Assembly: GCF_026745355.1 (NCBI RefSeq)
Contig: NC_079209.1
Location: 27,979,155 to 28,043,154, forward strand
Direction: 5' to 3'
From: Beta vulgaris subsp. vulgaris
Taxonomy: Eukaryota; Streptophyta; Magnoliopsida; Caryophyllales; Amaranthaceae
DNA: 64,000 nucleotides
The notes under the pieces were generated by a model. The model saw only the letters and a list, made by a program, of their open reading frames with translations, was not told the origin of the DNA and did no database searches. Below, piece by piece: positions 10,306-22,563 of the stretch. Each line of letters opens with the position of its first letter. The stretch's first letter is position 1. Both the position numbers and the translations under genes were made by a program.

Positions 10306-12480
10306 CACCCTCGCAGTCGAAACGGGAGGTTGTCTGATGCTGAGACTGTCCCGAAAATCTTCAAATAATACCTGGGGAAGACCTTTAGTAAAAATAGCAA
10401 TCTGATATCGAGAGGGGACATGATGGAAGCGAACTTCGCCACGGATAACCTTCTCACGTACAAAATAAAAGTCGAGCTCAATATGCTTGGTACGTTGATG
10501 TTGAACAGGATTACCAGAGAGGTAGATGGCACTAACGTTATCACAATAGACCAAAGTGGCCTTACTCACCGGACAATGAAGCTCCAAGAGAAGGTTCCGG
10601 ATCCAACAAGACTTAAACAACATTAGCAACCCCCCTATACTCGGCTTCAACACTAGATCGAGAAAGAGTAGGTTGCCGCTTAGAGGCCCAAGAAATCAAG
10701 TTATCACCCAAGAACACACGATAACCCGACGTAGAACGTCGCGTAGAGCACCCACCCCAGTCAGCATCAGTATAGGAGACCGGATTAGTAACTGAGGAGC
10801 GGTAGAGATGCAGTCCATAAGTAAGGGTGCCCTGAAGATACCTGATAATGCGCTTAAGAGCGTGCATATGAGTGTCACAAGGAGCATGCATATGTAAACA
10901 AATCTGCTGGCCTGCATAAGAAATGTCGGGGCGCATGTAAGTGAGATACTGGAAAGCCCCCGCAAGGCTACGATAGTGAGATGGATCAGCATAGGGATCG
11001 CCAGAGGAGGAACTGACCTTCGATTTAGTATCCACAGGCGTGGCCGAGGGCTTGCATGAAGACATGCTAGCGCGGTCAATGATCCCTTCGGCATACTTCC
11101 GTTGGGAAAGAAATAACGCACCCTTGTGGTGGGTGACAGCAATGCCAAGAAAGTAGTTCAAAGGTCCTAAGTCCTTCATAGCAAACTCAGAGCCAAGAAG
11201 AGTCATAGTCGAACAACGAAGAGCATCAGAAGAAGCTGTAAATTTGATATCATCAACATAGAGTAGCAGATAGGCCATATCAGATCCCTTGTTGTAAATA
11301 AACAAAGAGTTATCAGATCTACTGTTGGAGAAACCAATCGAAAGCATATAATCAACAAACCTTTGGTACCAGGCTCTCGGAGCGAGCTTGCTTAAGTCCA
11401 TATAAAGACTTACACAACAAACAAACATAATCAGGATGAAAGGGATCACGGAAACCCATAGGTTGGTGCATGTAAACCGTTTCCTTGAGAACACCATGAA
11501 GGAATGCATTTTTAACATCCAGTTGGTGAATAGGCCAGTTCTTCGACAAAGAAAGACTAAGAACAGTGCGGATGGTTGCCGACCTCACCACAAGACTAAA
11601 AGTTTCCCCACAATCGATGCCAACCTGTTGAGTTTTGCCATCACCTACAAGACGGGCCTTACACCTCTCAAAATCACTGTTAGATTTTTCTTTATGAGTA
11701 AAACTCCACATAGAACGAATGACATTCACATTAGGAGGACGGGGCACTAAATCCCACGTCTTATTTTTAATTAGAGCATCAAATTCATCATTCATAGCCA
11801 TTTTCCAATTTGGGTCGCGAAGAGCATCTAAAGGAGTACGAGGAAGAGGAGATTTCATAACAGTGGTACTGAGATTAAACAATTGTTTAGGCTTAAAAAT
11901 ACCCCTTTGACTCCGTGTGACCATAAGAGAGGGAGGAGGAGAGAAAATGGGATGTGAAGAGTATGAGAAAGGAGGCGCTGATGGGCTAGGGACATGTGGT
12001 TGGGCCGAAGGTGAGGAGGGAAGCGAGTCTGGGCCTGTTGCAGGTGAGGGAAGCGGGACTTGGCCCGTGGGAGGAGGTGCAATAGAAAGAGGGCCAGGCG
12101 AGTGAGGAGAGGGGGAAACTTGGGCCGGAGCACCCAGAACAAGACGCGGGCCAAGAGACGCGGACTGGGCCACAAAGAGGGGGCTGGATTGGGCTGCAGG
12201 AGGAGAACTAAGATGATGAATTAAATAAGGGGATAAACCATCACCTAGAAACTCATATGTTTGAGGGGTAGGAGTATGTAAGGTGGAGAAAGAAAACTTA
12301 TTAGTCTCATTAAAAATAACGTGACGACTAATGATAATCTTATGAGAAGATAAATCATAATATTTGTAGCCACGATGGTTTGAGGGGTAGCCCAAAAAGA
12401 CACAAGGTGTGGACCCGGGTTGTAACTTGTGAATTGTAGTAGATGAAAAAAAGGGATAGCACAAACACCCAAACACCCGA
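10306..12480 (-). pseudogene. copia reverse transcriptase and RNase H
   Basis: The ORF 11352-12476 starts in the integrase end (FGCLCYPF, VFLGYPSNHRGYKYYDL), runs through a Pro/Ser-rich linker and enters RT at MAMNDEFDALIKNKTWDLVP, with IHQLDVKNAFLHGVL (first catalytic Asp). After a frameshift near 11400 it continues as YLLLYVDDIKFTASS (active-site YVDD), KDLGPLNYFLGI and YRSLAGAFQYLTYMRPDI. RNase H follows: SYTDADWGGCSTRRSTSGY, VEAEYRG and, in another frame, VYCDNVSAIYLSGNP to about 10306. The active-site residues are present but the chain is split over at least three frames. The last ORF runs to the LTR edge. Confidence 0.85.
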
Positions 12481-13550
12481 ATATGAGAGTAAGAGGAGGT
12501 TTTTGGTAGAGAATTTCAAGGGGAGAGTGATGACTCAACCATTTGCTCGGTAAGATATTAAGAAGATAAGGGGCCATTTGGAGGGCATGATGCCAAAAGG
12601 AGGGAGAAAGAGAAGCATGAGCAAGAAGAGTGCGAATGACAATTGATGGAACGATTTTTTCTTTTGGCTTTACCATTTTGTGAAGAAGTATAAGGACACG
12701 AAAGACGAAAGGACATGCCATTAGACTCACATAAAATGCGAAATTAACCATTGTCATATTTCCTCGCATTATCACATTGGACATTTTTGATATTACGTTC
12801 AAACTGAGTATTAATGTGGGCTTTAAGCAATAAGAATGTGGAATAAACATCAGATTTATTAGCCAATGGAAAAGTCCACAAATAATTAGTAAAATCATCC
12901 AAGAAAAGAACATAATATCGATGGCCCATGGAACTTAACACATGAGAAGTCCATAAATCACTATGAATAATATCAAAGGGCAACATAGTATTTGTCATAG
13001 AAGAAACAAAAGGTAACTTAACATGTTTACCAAGAAGGCATGAACCACAATCACTAGGATGACTAGAATTTGTACATTAAATGCGATTATTAAGTCTAAG
13101 AGTATTTAAAATAGAAGCTCCCGGATGACCCAATCGAGCATGCCAGATAGTAGGAGACAAAGCAGCAAAAGTCGATGGTTGAAGAGAGGGATTTGTAGTA
13201 GTGGAGAGAGGATAAAGATCGCTCAGACTATCACATCGTATGAGGGCTATCCTCGTCTGAAAATCCTTCACAAAAAACCCATAAGGATGAAATTCAACAG
13301 TCCCAGAATTATCACGAGTAAATTTACGAACATAGATGACATTTTTAATGAGTTTAACTGCATGAAGGACATTGGTGAGAGATAACGGGGGGTTGGGAGG
13401 AGGCAAACTCGTATGACCATAACCATGAATTGGAATAGAATGACCACTACCAACAATAACGCCATTATTATGATTGCTCAAATTGAAATAAGACGAGAGA
13501 TTACCGTTTGTGGATGTCATATGAGAGGTGGCGCCAGTATCCATGTATCA
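12481..13550 (-). pseudogene. copia protease and integrase
   Basis: The protease begins with the box MDTGATSHM (13544 leftwards); in-frame TGA at 13548-13550 stands where the family has Trp (DENWYMDTGA), separating it from gag. The GAG-pre-integrase box WHARLGHPG lies near 13105-13130, followed by an in-frame TAA at 13077 where Gln or another residue is expected before CNSSHPSDCGSC (HHCC finger). The integrase core is seen as DIIHSDLWTS (Asp), YVLFLDDFTNYLWTF, VQCDNARKYDNG (Asp) and, after a frameshift, SSQNGKAKRKNRS near 12640-12680. In the last segment Lys stands where the catalytic Glu of the DDE triad is expected (AER to AKR). Confidence 0.8.
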
Positions 13551-14670
13551 ATTCTCATCCGGAGGCGTCAAAGTCATAGTATGTAAGGCCGAGTCAATAT
13601 CCGTGGGTGCATAGGAAGAAGAGGGAGATGGAGTAGTAAAATAAGCCTGCTGTGGGCGCATACCCAGCAACCCAGGAGATGAATTTCGAGCTGGGCCTAA
13701 AAGAGGTCGAGCCCAAGTGGGATAAGGACAAGGGGGAGCAGCCCAAGGTGGCATCCAACCCCACTGCCAAGGAAAAGTAGGTGTTGGAGGCCACTGTTGC
13801 TGACCCAAGGGCTGCTGCTGGGAGCCACTAGAACCACCGGACCCACGATAAGCACCAACACGATCCCCTTTGCCTTCGCCGGAGCCACGGTGGCCACCCC
13901 CGCCACCGGTTTTCTTGCCGGAACCACCACCACGATTCTGGCAATTTTTGCCACATGGATGGTGCAAATTATCCATCGAATTTTTGTGAGTCATCAAACT
14001 CACGCGGTGCAGCAGCCACCATGACGGTGGGGGGATCATCAGACATATCCGATAATGCTTTTTCTTCAAGGCAGAGACTCGAGCGGGCTTCCGAAAAGGT
14101 AGGAAGAGGTTTGCTTTGCCGAATGTGGGTGCCGAAAGTCTTTTAGGCCTCGGTGAGACCGGCACCAAGTTGAAGAATAAGACGACTTTCAGTCACAGGA
14201 GCACCCACACTTTTCAGTTGATCAAAAAGAGTCTTAAGACGTTGGCAATATGCCGACACGGTTGGATAATATCGCATCTTCACATGAGAAAAATCCTGTT
14301 CAAGAGCCACCACACATGAGTTTTGGTTGTCTTGAAAAAGATCACGGAGCCGTTCCCACGCAGCCATAGAAGTGGAGTCCGGTTCTATGATAGTGTGAAG
14401 AAGATCAGTAGAGATCGTAGCATAAATCCATTGTAGAACTGTCGCATCGAATGTAACCCAAAGTTTCTTTTCCTCATCAGTGCTAGGGGCCTTCTCCTTC
14501 CCTTTAGAAGGAGGAATAATGTGATGGAGAACTTGGTGCGAACGTGCATGGAGTTTAAAAAGCTCGGCCCGTGCGGTGTAGTGGTCGACTTCCATCTCAA
14601 GAACAATGGGAATATGGTTCTTGATATTAGAGATGACAAGAGCAGGATGAAACTTGGGAGAAGTGGGCAT
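13551..14670 (-). pseudogene. copia gag
   Basis: The start is taken at the ATG 14668-14670 ([17 protein letters not shown]), as the family begins at this point just after the leader. The UBN2/gag-like domain is clear: [22 protein letters not shown] sequence, [15 protein letters not shown] and [20 protein letters not shown]. The frame ends at a TAA at 14143-14145, apparently in place of a Tyr codon (LTEA, then KTFGTHIRQSKPLPTF). The C-terminal half continues with a Gly-rich segment in place of a normal CCHC knuckle and a Gln/Pro-rich tail ending TLTPPDEN at 13551. Confidence 0.8.
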
Positions 14671-14769
14671 GATGACGACGAGAACAAGAGAGAGGACAAA
14701 GGTGGAGGAAGAAGATGATGGCAGAGGGCTAGGGCAGCGGAAGACGAGGGAGAAGAAAAACCCTAGAAT

Positions 14770-14778
14770 CTGATACCA
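14770..14778 (-). other. copia primer binding site
   Basis: Minus-strand TGGTATCAG directly abuts the 5' LTR (14779). It is complementary to the 3' end of initiator Met-tRNA, the usual primer for plant copia elements. Confidence 0.9.
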
Positions 14779-14919
14779 TATAGGAATGTAATTCTTGCCT
14801 TTCATTCTCATTACTATATATATACAAAATACAATATATGAGCCAAAGGCTAAACTAGGCTAGTAAATATACACAAGAATATCTACATATATAAACTAGA
14901 TTATTTACATAATCTATCA
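14779..14919 (-). repeat. 5' LTR of copia element
   Basis: 141 bp, matching the left copy apart from a few substitutions and one 4-bp indel in the TA-rich stretch. It is followed by the target duplication ttgtc at 14920-14924. Confidence 0.9.
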
Positions 14920-14924
14920 TTGTC

Positions 14925-17080
14925 ATATGCTAATGAGGCAATATAATGATACAAATTACATTATAAATGATTTGATTAATTTATAATAAGTCTAACTTTT
15001 ATACCCCTCAATTTTAAACATGTCGAATGACTTGTTCCCGGTTCTACATGTAAGGATTTTTAATTTTTTATTTTTGCATTGTATTAAGTAGAATTTTTTG
15101 TATTTGTTTGTACAATATTTGTATTTATCCATTTTACAAAATTTACAATTTTCTTTTTCTCCCTCCACCACCCATTTCTCACTCCACCACTAGTAGAGCA
15201 CCACCTTAACCCTTCTCTTTCTCCCTACCAAACCCGAAGAAAAAGCAGAGTAAGAAAAATTTGATAATGGTGGTGAAGGAAGGGATACACGAATGAAAGT
15301 GGCGACCATTATTGATGTTGTTGTAGCGAAGGTGATGTCGAGGCCGCATATTTGCCATTTTCTTGGCGCCAAAAAGCTTTGTTTCTCTCTTAAAATTAGT
15401 GGTGTCTCTTTCTTGAAACTATTGGTTTCTCTCTCTAGAATGAGTGAGATGATGAAGCCGTGGAAGAAAGAAAGAGGAGAAGAATTGAAACATGGAGTTG
15501 TTCTCCTTTTGAGCTCATTTATACTCTCTTATACTTTTTGTCTTGACCTTCTAATGCTTCATCTTTGGCTCTTCAATCCTATGTTGATATGTCTATTTTA
15601 TATAGATACTTTACCCCCGTCCCTTATTGATTATTGGTCTTAATTGCACTCTTCGGCGCCATTTGTAGTAATAATGTGCTCCTTATAGTGTTTTTGTAGC
15701 TTTAGATTGATCATTATGAGAATTAGCATGTTTTAATCAATTTCTTACTCGTTTATACCACTACAAGAGATGATGTACTTTTATGCATACAAGAACACAA
15801 GAATTGAGTTGGTAAAGTTTTTGAAGCAACGCGAATTGTGAAAGAAGTAAAAAATTGATTCCTACTCACTATTTTGATGATATTTAAAGTTCTACGAATC
15901 AAAGTGCATTGATTTTACTTGGGTTAGATTCTACATTCTAAGAGCGTTCCAACGAGTGGTCACTTGCTTAATTCTGAGAAATTCCCAAGAGTTATGGCAT
16001 TTTGAGGATGGGAATTTTGGATGTTTTATTCTTGAAGACCGTCAGATCGGGAGACATCTGCCCCAGCCAGTCGGGCGACATGACTTAGCCAATTTTTGGG
16101 TTTTAAATGAATTGGAAGCAAAGTTGCTTGTCAGCTTGGCGGAAGGGGAACATAAAGCACAAATTCTTGTTCTCTATAAATACTTGTGATTTTTCGATCA
16201 CGGACAACCTTTTCAATTATTATTTATCGCACACAAAAACTCACGAATACTTATAAATTATACTTCGAACCTCCAACACTCAAACACATTCAATACATCA
16301 ATTTTTTTTCCAAGCCATGATCATACTGCATTCTTGGTTCCACGATTACTCCGCCTGAAGGTCGTTACGCTCTTCGACCTAAACAACATAGGTATAGTTC
16401 TTGAGGATCCTTGAATAATTCAATTATATTTATTACACAGAAGTTATTAACAGTTTCTTGTGATAATAATGTAGATATTTAGTTAAGAATCATGATCATT
16501 GTACATTCTAATCCCTTTTACTATTATAATTTATATATAATTTTCATATTGTTTTATTTGTCCAGTGCATGATTTTTATCCCCCACCTGTTATTATTGCT
16601 AAACAAGACCTAAGGAACCTTTCAAACTAATTCATATAATTTGTACAACCTACTAGGTACCTTATAATATTACTGCTTAATAACTTGTTACTAAAAATTA
16701 GTCTTTTATGTGTTTCCTGAACCGACTTAGACTAAATATTTTTAGGCTGTACAAAAAAGATTATATGATTATTCTTTGGTATAAAATTAGTTATGAATAG
16801 ATATTCAGTAGAGGCAAGCAATGGGCAACATAAGTTCCTGACTGTGTTGTACCCTCACCCCCAAACTCAATTTCTGATTCCTGATCATCTATGGAGTCCA
16901 GACGGGGAAATCTAAATTAGATAAGTCCCTAAGATGTCCTTACAGTTTTCAATATCCAATTAGATTTATGAGTCTTCTTTTAAAGACTTGTTGGCAACTT
17001 CAAAACGAATTTCAAATAAAACCTTAACAATGGGGTAGTCAAATAAGACGCTTGCACCGCGTTAGGCGAAAAATGAAAAT
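14925..17080. other. No recognisable gene
   Basis: Mostly A/T-rich intergenic sequence. A 116-residue ORF at 15293-15643 is Leu/Ser-rich with two hydrophobic stretches but shows no family motif. The stretch 16850-17080 could be the tail of an old LTR, judged only by the PBS-like motif that follows it. Confidence 0.4.
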
Positions 17081-20000
17081 CATGTCTACAATTCGGCGAC
17101 ATCACAGGGGAGGATTTAAACAATATTCTTTTAAAAATAAATTAGTGGGTGCAACTTGAAAAATAGGATTCATTCTTATTTTATTCCTATGAATAATATA
17201 TTGTTTTGCATATGCATAACTATTGTTTAGACACCATAGGGACAACCTACCTTGTCTCATTAGCACATGTTCTATGTGTGAGGTCACCCCAGGAGGGTTT
17301 GCTTTTTGTCTTTCCAAAAAGCTTCCTGAGTGATAGTGTTCGACCTTAGTTATAAGCAAACCTACCCAGCCATGGCATTGTTTTCTTGTTCCTGACTTGA
17401 GAACTGAAATGCGTCTTACACGTGGCCACCTTTTTAAGCAAATGTAGGAAGCGTGGGATCAATTTCTCACTCGTGGATCCTTTTAGCCTTAGTCTAAACT
17501 TAATCGATAGTTAAATTTAGAACTAGACTTTAGGTTGAGAAATCTTGCATCCATGTTACCTAACATTTATGTGTGATTGCAATTTTCACCTACTGATGAT
17601 TTGTTAACATGTTGATATGCTTTGCGCCTAAAAACTCGCGTATAAACTAATTGTCGTTTTCGCGTGAGCTCTCGTCAAATTAAAAATATGCATGTTAGGG
17701 AGCAGTGCGCCAAACACATTAATTTGCGCCAGGAGCACCGAATCTGCACCAGACGCATAACCTTCGCGCATCAGTTGTGGCACATAATTTATTTGTCCCG
17801 GGCTTATTTATCCTTTGACCTTTGTTCCAAGTCTAAACCAAGAGGTCTGAATCAATGTTGGTATGTCAACTTGTTGTTATCATTATGGCAGTCGTAACAT
17901 CCTGAAGTCGTATCGAATTCGCCATAACATCGCCTAAATTGTCGTAAATACGTGTGTGGGAACCGTACGCTCGACACATGAGGATGTGCCCGATGCACTT
18001 TTCGTGCGCCAGACGAATTGCACTGTGCCACACGTAGTGTTGCTACGTGACACACTGCTTGTGCATCTCACATTTTTTGACTGTTCAGAATATCTTGAGT
18101 CAAATTTCACCTAAAAAAAGAGTCTTCGTCTATCTTTGGAGTTCGAAAATCATTAGGTCTCATTTAGATGAACGACCATGTCTAGGAGTTCTTTTATATA
18201 TTCGTTTTTTTCTTTAGAAATTCGAATATTCCTATACTCCCAACCACTTACTCCATGTATTTTTTTTAAAAAAAAACACCTTCTATCAAAATGTATCCTT
18301 CTTATTTCAAAAAACTTCACTTTACTAGGTGAAAGACTCTTGCAAAGTCACCATTTCATCCCTCCACACAAATATCCAAATCACCACACCCTATTCCATA
18401 TGTCATCACATAATACTAGCATTAATCATACCTTATTCCCTATGTCTTCACATAACACATGTGATGTGGATCTTGAAATAAGATACACGAAAATTGGGTT
18501 CTTTTGGTAGTTTAGTGGCTCTCTTGAACAAACTTGGATGCAATCGAATGTTTCTTTAAGTTTCTTGGTTTTAAGATGCAATCTTTAGGTTGTTTTAAGT
18601 TGAAGAACCGAAATTATGATGTATTTAAATAAGAATTTCGAATGGTAACAAGGATATGATGAACTTCGATTAATCCAAATCAAAGATTCAACTGGTTTTG
18701 TGGATTCACTCCTAAAACAGGTTGGATTCTCTCCAGAAACAATTAATTCAAAAGAATTAAACTTGAACTCAAAAAAATGATTTTTATTAATGGTTGAATA
18801 AACATATATAGGTTTAAAAGAAACCGACATCAACTAGAAAACATAAAGCTTGAAAGATAACTCAAAATAAAGTAACAACCTCAATCTAATTCACACGGCT
18901 AAGGGAATCAAACCACACGCCTATGTATTAAAATACCTAATACAAATTAAACTTTAATTAAAATAAAGTCCTAATGCAAAGAAAGTTCTTATTAAATTAG
19001 GAATTAAATAACTAAATTATATAGAATTCTAACAGAAGTAGAACTCTACATCACTAATACTTCTAATCCACATTAACTTGTCACAAAATCCATAGCCATG
19101 AATAACATTATACACTTCCCGCCACAAAATAAACTTCCTTCCATGAACGTATCCTTCTTTTGGCAAGAGTCTTGCACAAATTTTAAAAATACATTTATTG
19201 AAAAACTCTATTTCGAAAACAATTCCTTCCTTCATAGGAGGGTTAAGTCCTTCATTTGTTCTCGTGTTCATCTGTTTATTTGAAGTGAGTCCTAAGTCAA
19301 TGTGTCGTTGTCAATTAGGAGAGTTGATAAAACGTATCCAAAAACTTGTAAACGTGCAAGAAAATCTCGACCTGTTGAAATAGCTGAAGCAAGATAACTT
19401 TTTGGACTAAGCATGGGTGATGAAAAATTACTTAGTTGACTAATGTCATCAAGCGACTGTCTAAGAACTTAGAGGAGGCCACTCTCTGTCTGCACCAAGA
19501 TGAAAGTAGTGAATTTGCCGGGTTCACGAAACAAGTGGAAAATGTTGTTCACAAGGTTACCAATAAGGAGTCTTACTTCGATTTGGATGAGAACAACAAG
19601 TTCAAGGGAAAAGTGCATGAAAAGATTTTCAGAAGTGACTTTCCCAAGTCCATTCCTACGGGCAATCCAAAGTACCACTTGAGGAATTTTAAGGCCACTA
19701 TGATCATTATATCTATGGACCTTGAACTATATCCAACTGTGTTTCTGATCTCGTTGGACCCTATATGTCAAAACTAGTTCTATCCAATGGATCCCAAACG
19801 TGTTGAGACTTGGGGTGATATTACCAAAGAGTTCATGAAACAATATGAACAAAATGATGTAATCCAAACCTCCCTTAGGTAATTGGAAGTTCTAATATAG
19901 GAAAATAATGAAGGCTTTACCATCTACCTTAATAGGTGGAGAGAAAAGTCTTCTCACATTGTTTCTATGCCTTCTAAAGAAGACCTAATTCTCATTTTCA

Positions 20001-20400
20001 TCGCCAATTTGTTGCCTAATACAAAAACCATCGGAAGTTTTAAAAAGCTGTATAATATAGACGTGTAAATCGATGACTTGTTGAAAAATACACAAAATGA
20101 CAACAATTGTTATAAGGGCAATAATAGCTACAACAATAAGAATGAATATAGATCCACTTCTAAAGGTGGTGAGGTGAACCTTCTTGAGGCACCAATGAGG
20201 AACTAAAGGAAGACATTCACACCAATATGCATGTCATATACCACTGCTTTTGATCGCCTTCACTCAAAAGGCGCAATATTTCCTATTGAACCAACTCCTG
20301 ATGCAAAAGAAACAATACTAAAAAAATGGCCAAAGGGACTACCTATAGGAGACCGGTTAAGGTTACTAACCCATTTCCTAAATTTAGGAAACCATTAATT
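17080..20400 (+). mobile_element. Highly decayed gypsy-type element (gag half)
   Basis: A PBS-like string ggcgacatcacagggga (near 17094-17110) is followed by about 2.2 kb of leader without ORFs, and then by gag remnants at 19395-20400. This spacing resembles the long leader of Ogre/Tat-type elements. No pol or second LTR is seen, so the borders are uncertain. The leader contains a repeated vocabulary of gcgcca and acgcat words near 17700-17780 and 18000-18060. Confidence 0.4.
19395..20400 (+). pseudogene. gag remnant of a gypsy (Tat/Ogre-like) element
   Basis: Translating across frames gives the pattern of a plant retrotransposon gag domain: FPKSIPTGNPKYHLRNF, PMDPKRVETWGDITKEFMKQY (about 19790-19850), FTIYLNRWREKSSHIV (about 19915-19965) and DLILIFIANLLPNTKTIGSF. 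Further on, FTPICMSYTTAFDRLHSKG and FPIEPTPDAKETI (about 20215-20310) match the region between gag and protease in Ogre/Tat elements. Several in-frame stops (for example 19774, 19880 and 20067) show it is long dead. No zinc knuckle or protease follows. Confidence 0.6.
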
Positions 20401-20447
20401 ATCTAAAACCAAACTCTTAAGTTTAACTATTTGACTAACTAGAAAAG

Positions 20448-20690
20448 TTGTTGTGAAATAAGAGATTGCTTCCAAGTAAGACCGATTTCCTTGAAATATT
20501 TGATTTTTTTAATTTCATTTTTTTTCAACATAATACACTATTATACGTATATATTCTTCTTGTTGTGATATAGGAGATTACTTCTAACTTAAACCGGATT
20601 CCTTAAAATATTAATTTTAAAATTCAATATCTTTTTAATTTTATACTAGTGCAATATATGTTCTATATATAAGTCTATTTAATTTTGATT
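20448..20690. repeat. Diverged tandem duplication, about 125 bp unit
   Basis: Two related stretches are seen: gttgtgaaataagagattgc... (from about 20448) and gttgtgatataggagattac... (from about 20562). Both continue with an accgatttccttgaaatat-like segment (accgg.ttccttaaaatat in the second). Confidence 0.5.
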
Positions 20691-21024
20691 TTTTTTATAT
20701 TTGAAACAACAAATACAATAAATAAAACTACCACTCGTAATATTATGTATCTACTGCATGGTGCTTTAGAGCTTTAGGATAGAAGTTTTCTCAACCCGGC
20801 CATACTTGAACTCTTGAAGCCACACACCATCACTAAAACCACCACTCCCCATAATCCAAATTGTCACATCCCAATTCCAACTAAATTTCCCTCAATTCTC
20901 AATTCAATTCGCAATTGAAAAACTGGAAATTCCTCATCCACAATTAATTGCAGTTTTTCACTACTCGCAAGTCGCAAGTCCATCAAATCCATCACGAACG
21001 ACCACATATACTCGCAAGTTCTTC

Positions 21025-21128
21025 CTCTTGCTTAGTCACCGACGGCTGCCACGACCACTGCAGAGCACTTGCGGCCCTCTTGCCTAGTCATCGGTGGCTG
21101 CCAAGACCACTGCGGAGCACTTATCGCA
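21025..21128 (+). repeat. 52-bp tandem duplication upstream of LINE ORF1
   Basis: Two copies starting ctcttgc(c/t)tag at 21025 and 21077, each running through cggctgcca and gaccactgc to agcactt. Tandem units are common in L1 5' UTRs, so this may be the promoter region. Confidence 0.6.
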
Positions 21129-21303
21129 CCTTCCTCTCTTAGGTTTGTTATCTTCTCTTCTTCTATAATACATTGTTCCATAGTATGGTAAGATATAATA
21201 ACTTAAATTCATGATAAATGGGTCTAGAGAGAGAAACTCCCCCTTCTCTCTAGAAATATTGTTCCATTGGTTCTCTCTTTCAGTGTAGCTTAACACTGAA
21301 GCC

Positions 21304-22563
21304 ATGGCAAGAGGGCGAGCTAGGAAGAGTGCCCAAAAAGGGAAAGGGAAGAATAAGGGGTCTGGTCCGTCATCATCTCTGGTGAGGAAAACGAAGAGTG
21401 TTGATGAAGTAACTGGTGTGTCTGCGTTAAATGTGCCTAGTCCGATATCGGAAAAGTCGACCAGAGATGACAATGAAGTTAATACGGTGGGGGCGAATAT
21501 TCCGGTAACTACGGTAAAGGATTCTAACCAGAAGACGGGTGAACAATCGGTATTATCGGAATGGCTCAATGTTATACAGAGTAGTGAAAAAGAAATAGGC
21601 TCTAGAAGAAGGCTTTCATGGGCGGAGGATGTGGAACAACAGGAAAACCTGGTGAGTACTCATTCAAATCTTGTTAAAATTGATTCTGATGATATTCAAG
21701 AGGAGGTTGAGTTTTGGTCATCTGCTATTGTTTGCTTTGTTTTGGGGGCAAACCCACCATTGTCTGTAATGGATGGATATTTTAGGAGAATATGGGGGAA
21801 ACTTGGCATAAATAAAATAGCTATGGTAGGTAAAGGATTGTTCATTGTGAGGTTTGATTCCTTGGAGTCTTGTATTAAGGTAATGACAGGAGGGTTCATT
21901 TTCTTCGATCAAAAGCCATTGATTATGAAGCTCTGGGATCCAGATATGTCTCTGGAAAAAGATAATGTGGCGACTGTTCCTATATGGATTAAACTCCCTC
22001 AACTTCCAATTAAATACTGGGGGGAGAAAAGCTTGTATAAGATTGCTGGTATGGTAGGTACAGTGATTAAAATGGATCAGGCAACGAAAGAAAAAGAGAA
22101 ATTGAATTTTGCGCGAGTGTTGGTGGAGGTTGGGATAAATGATGCATTGCCTGAGAGTATTATATTCTGTAATGAGCATGGGAATAGGATGGAACAGAAG
22201 GTTGAATATGAATGGAGACCTATTAAATGCTCTCTCTGTAAAGGTTTTGGGCATGAGCTGGAGAATTGTAGGAATAAAGGTGGAAAGAAGGTTTGGGTGA
22301 AGAAAGGGGAAACGGTGAAGGACAAAGATGGGTTCCAACAAGTTGGGGGTAGGCGACAGAATGTGCAGCACATAACTTCTGTTATCCAAACTCATAACTC
22401 ATTTAATGTGTTAAATGAGGAGGAAGAGATTAATTTGCTGAGAAGAGGTGATGGCACAGGAGTGCAGGAGGTTAGGGTGGATGAAAATCAGAGTGCAGCT
22501 GATGATGGAGTGGTTCAATTGGTTGATAAAGGGCAGGGGGTGACAGCCCCTAATAATGATTGA
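21304..22563 (+). CDS. LINE ORF1 protein (DUF4283-like, CCHC zinc knuckle)
   Basis: An open 419-residue frame. ORF1 proteins of plant L1 elements bind the element RNA. The N-terminus is very basic (RGRARKSAQKGKGKNKG). Residues about 130-280 form the DUF4283-type domain (GANPPLSVMDGYFRRIWG, GLFIVRFDSLESCIKVM, PIWIKLPQLPIKYWGEKSL). A perfect CX2CX4HX4C zinc knuckle, CSLCKGFGHELENC, follows at about residue 311. The start at 21304 is chosen as the first ATG of the frame with a purine at -3. It overlaps ORF2 by 8 bp (22556-22563), an arrangement that suggests ORF2 is translated by re-initiation or termination coupling. Confidence 0.85.
   Translation: MARGRARKSAQKGKGKNKGSGPSSSLVRKTKSVDEVTGVSALNVPSPISEKSTRDDNEVNTVGANIPVTTVKDSNQKTGEQSVLSEWLNVIQSSEKEIGSRRRLSWAEDVEQQENLVSTHSNLVKIDSDDIQEEVEFWSSAIVCFVLGANPPLSVMDGYFRRIWGKLGINKIAMVGKGLFIVRFDSLESCIKVMTGGFIFFDQKPLIMKLWDPDMSLEKDNVATVPIWIKLPQLPIKYWGEKSLYKIAGMVGTVIKMDQATKEKEKLNFARVLVEVGINDALPESIIFCNEHGNRMEQKVEYEWRPIKCSLCKGFGHELENCRNKGGKKVWVKKGETVKDKDGFQQVGGRRQNVQHITSVIQTHNSFNVLNEEEEINLLRRGDGTGVQEVRVDENQSAADDGVVQLVDKGQGVTAPNND

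Larger units (their letters stand above)
10161..14919 (-). mobile_element. Complete but inactive Ty1/copia retrotransposon
   Basis: Both LTRs, a matching five-base target duplication (ttgtc at 10156-10160 and 14920-14924), a primer binding site next to the 5' LTR and a gag-protease-integrase-RT-RNaseH order define a full 4.76 kb element on the minus strand. The LTRs are short (145 and 141 bp), which fits lineages such as Ale/Retrofit. By eye they differ at about five positions plus one 4-bp indel. Several stops and frameshifts inactivate it. Confidence 0.95.

Noticed and set aside
15293..15643. 116-residue ORF with hydrophobic stretches
   Set aside because: No family motif, no convincing promoter or homologous frame; likely chance ORF.
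16200..17100. Possible integrated pararetrovirus
   Set aside because: No RT, coat or movement-protein motifs; only a PBS-like string that fits a decayed gypsy element.
18178..19283. Several ORFs of 60-110 codons on both strands
   Set aside because: No coherent family blocks; the region looks like the leader of a decayed gypsy element.
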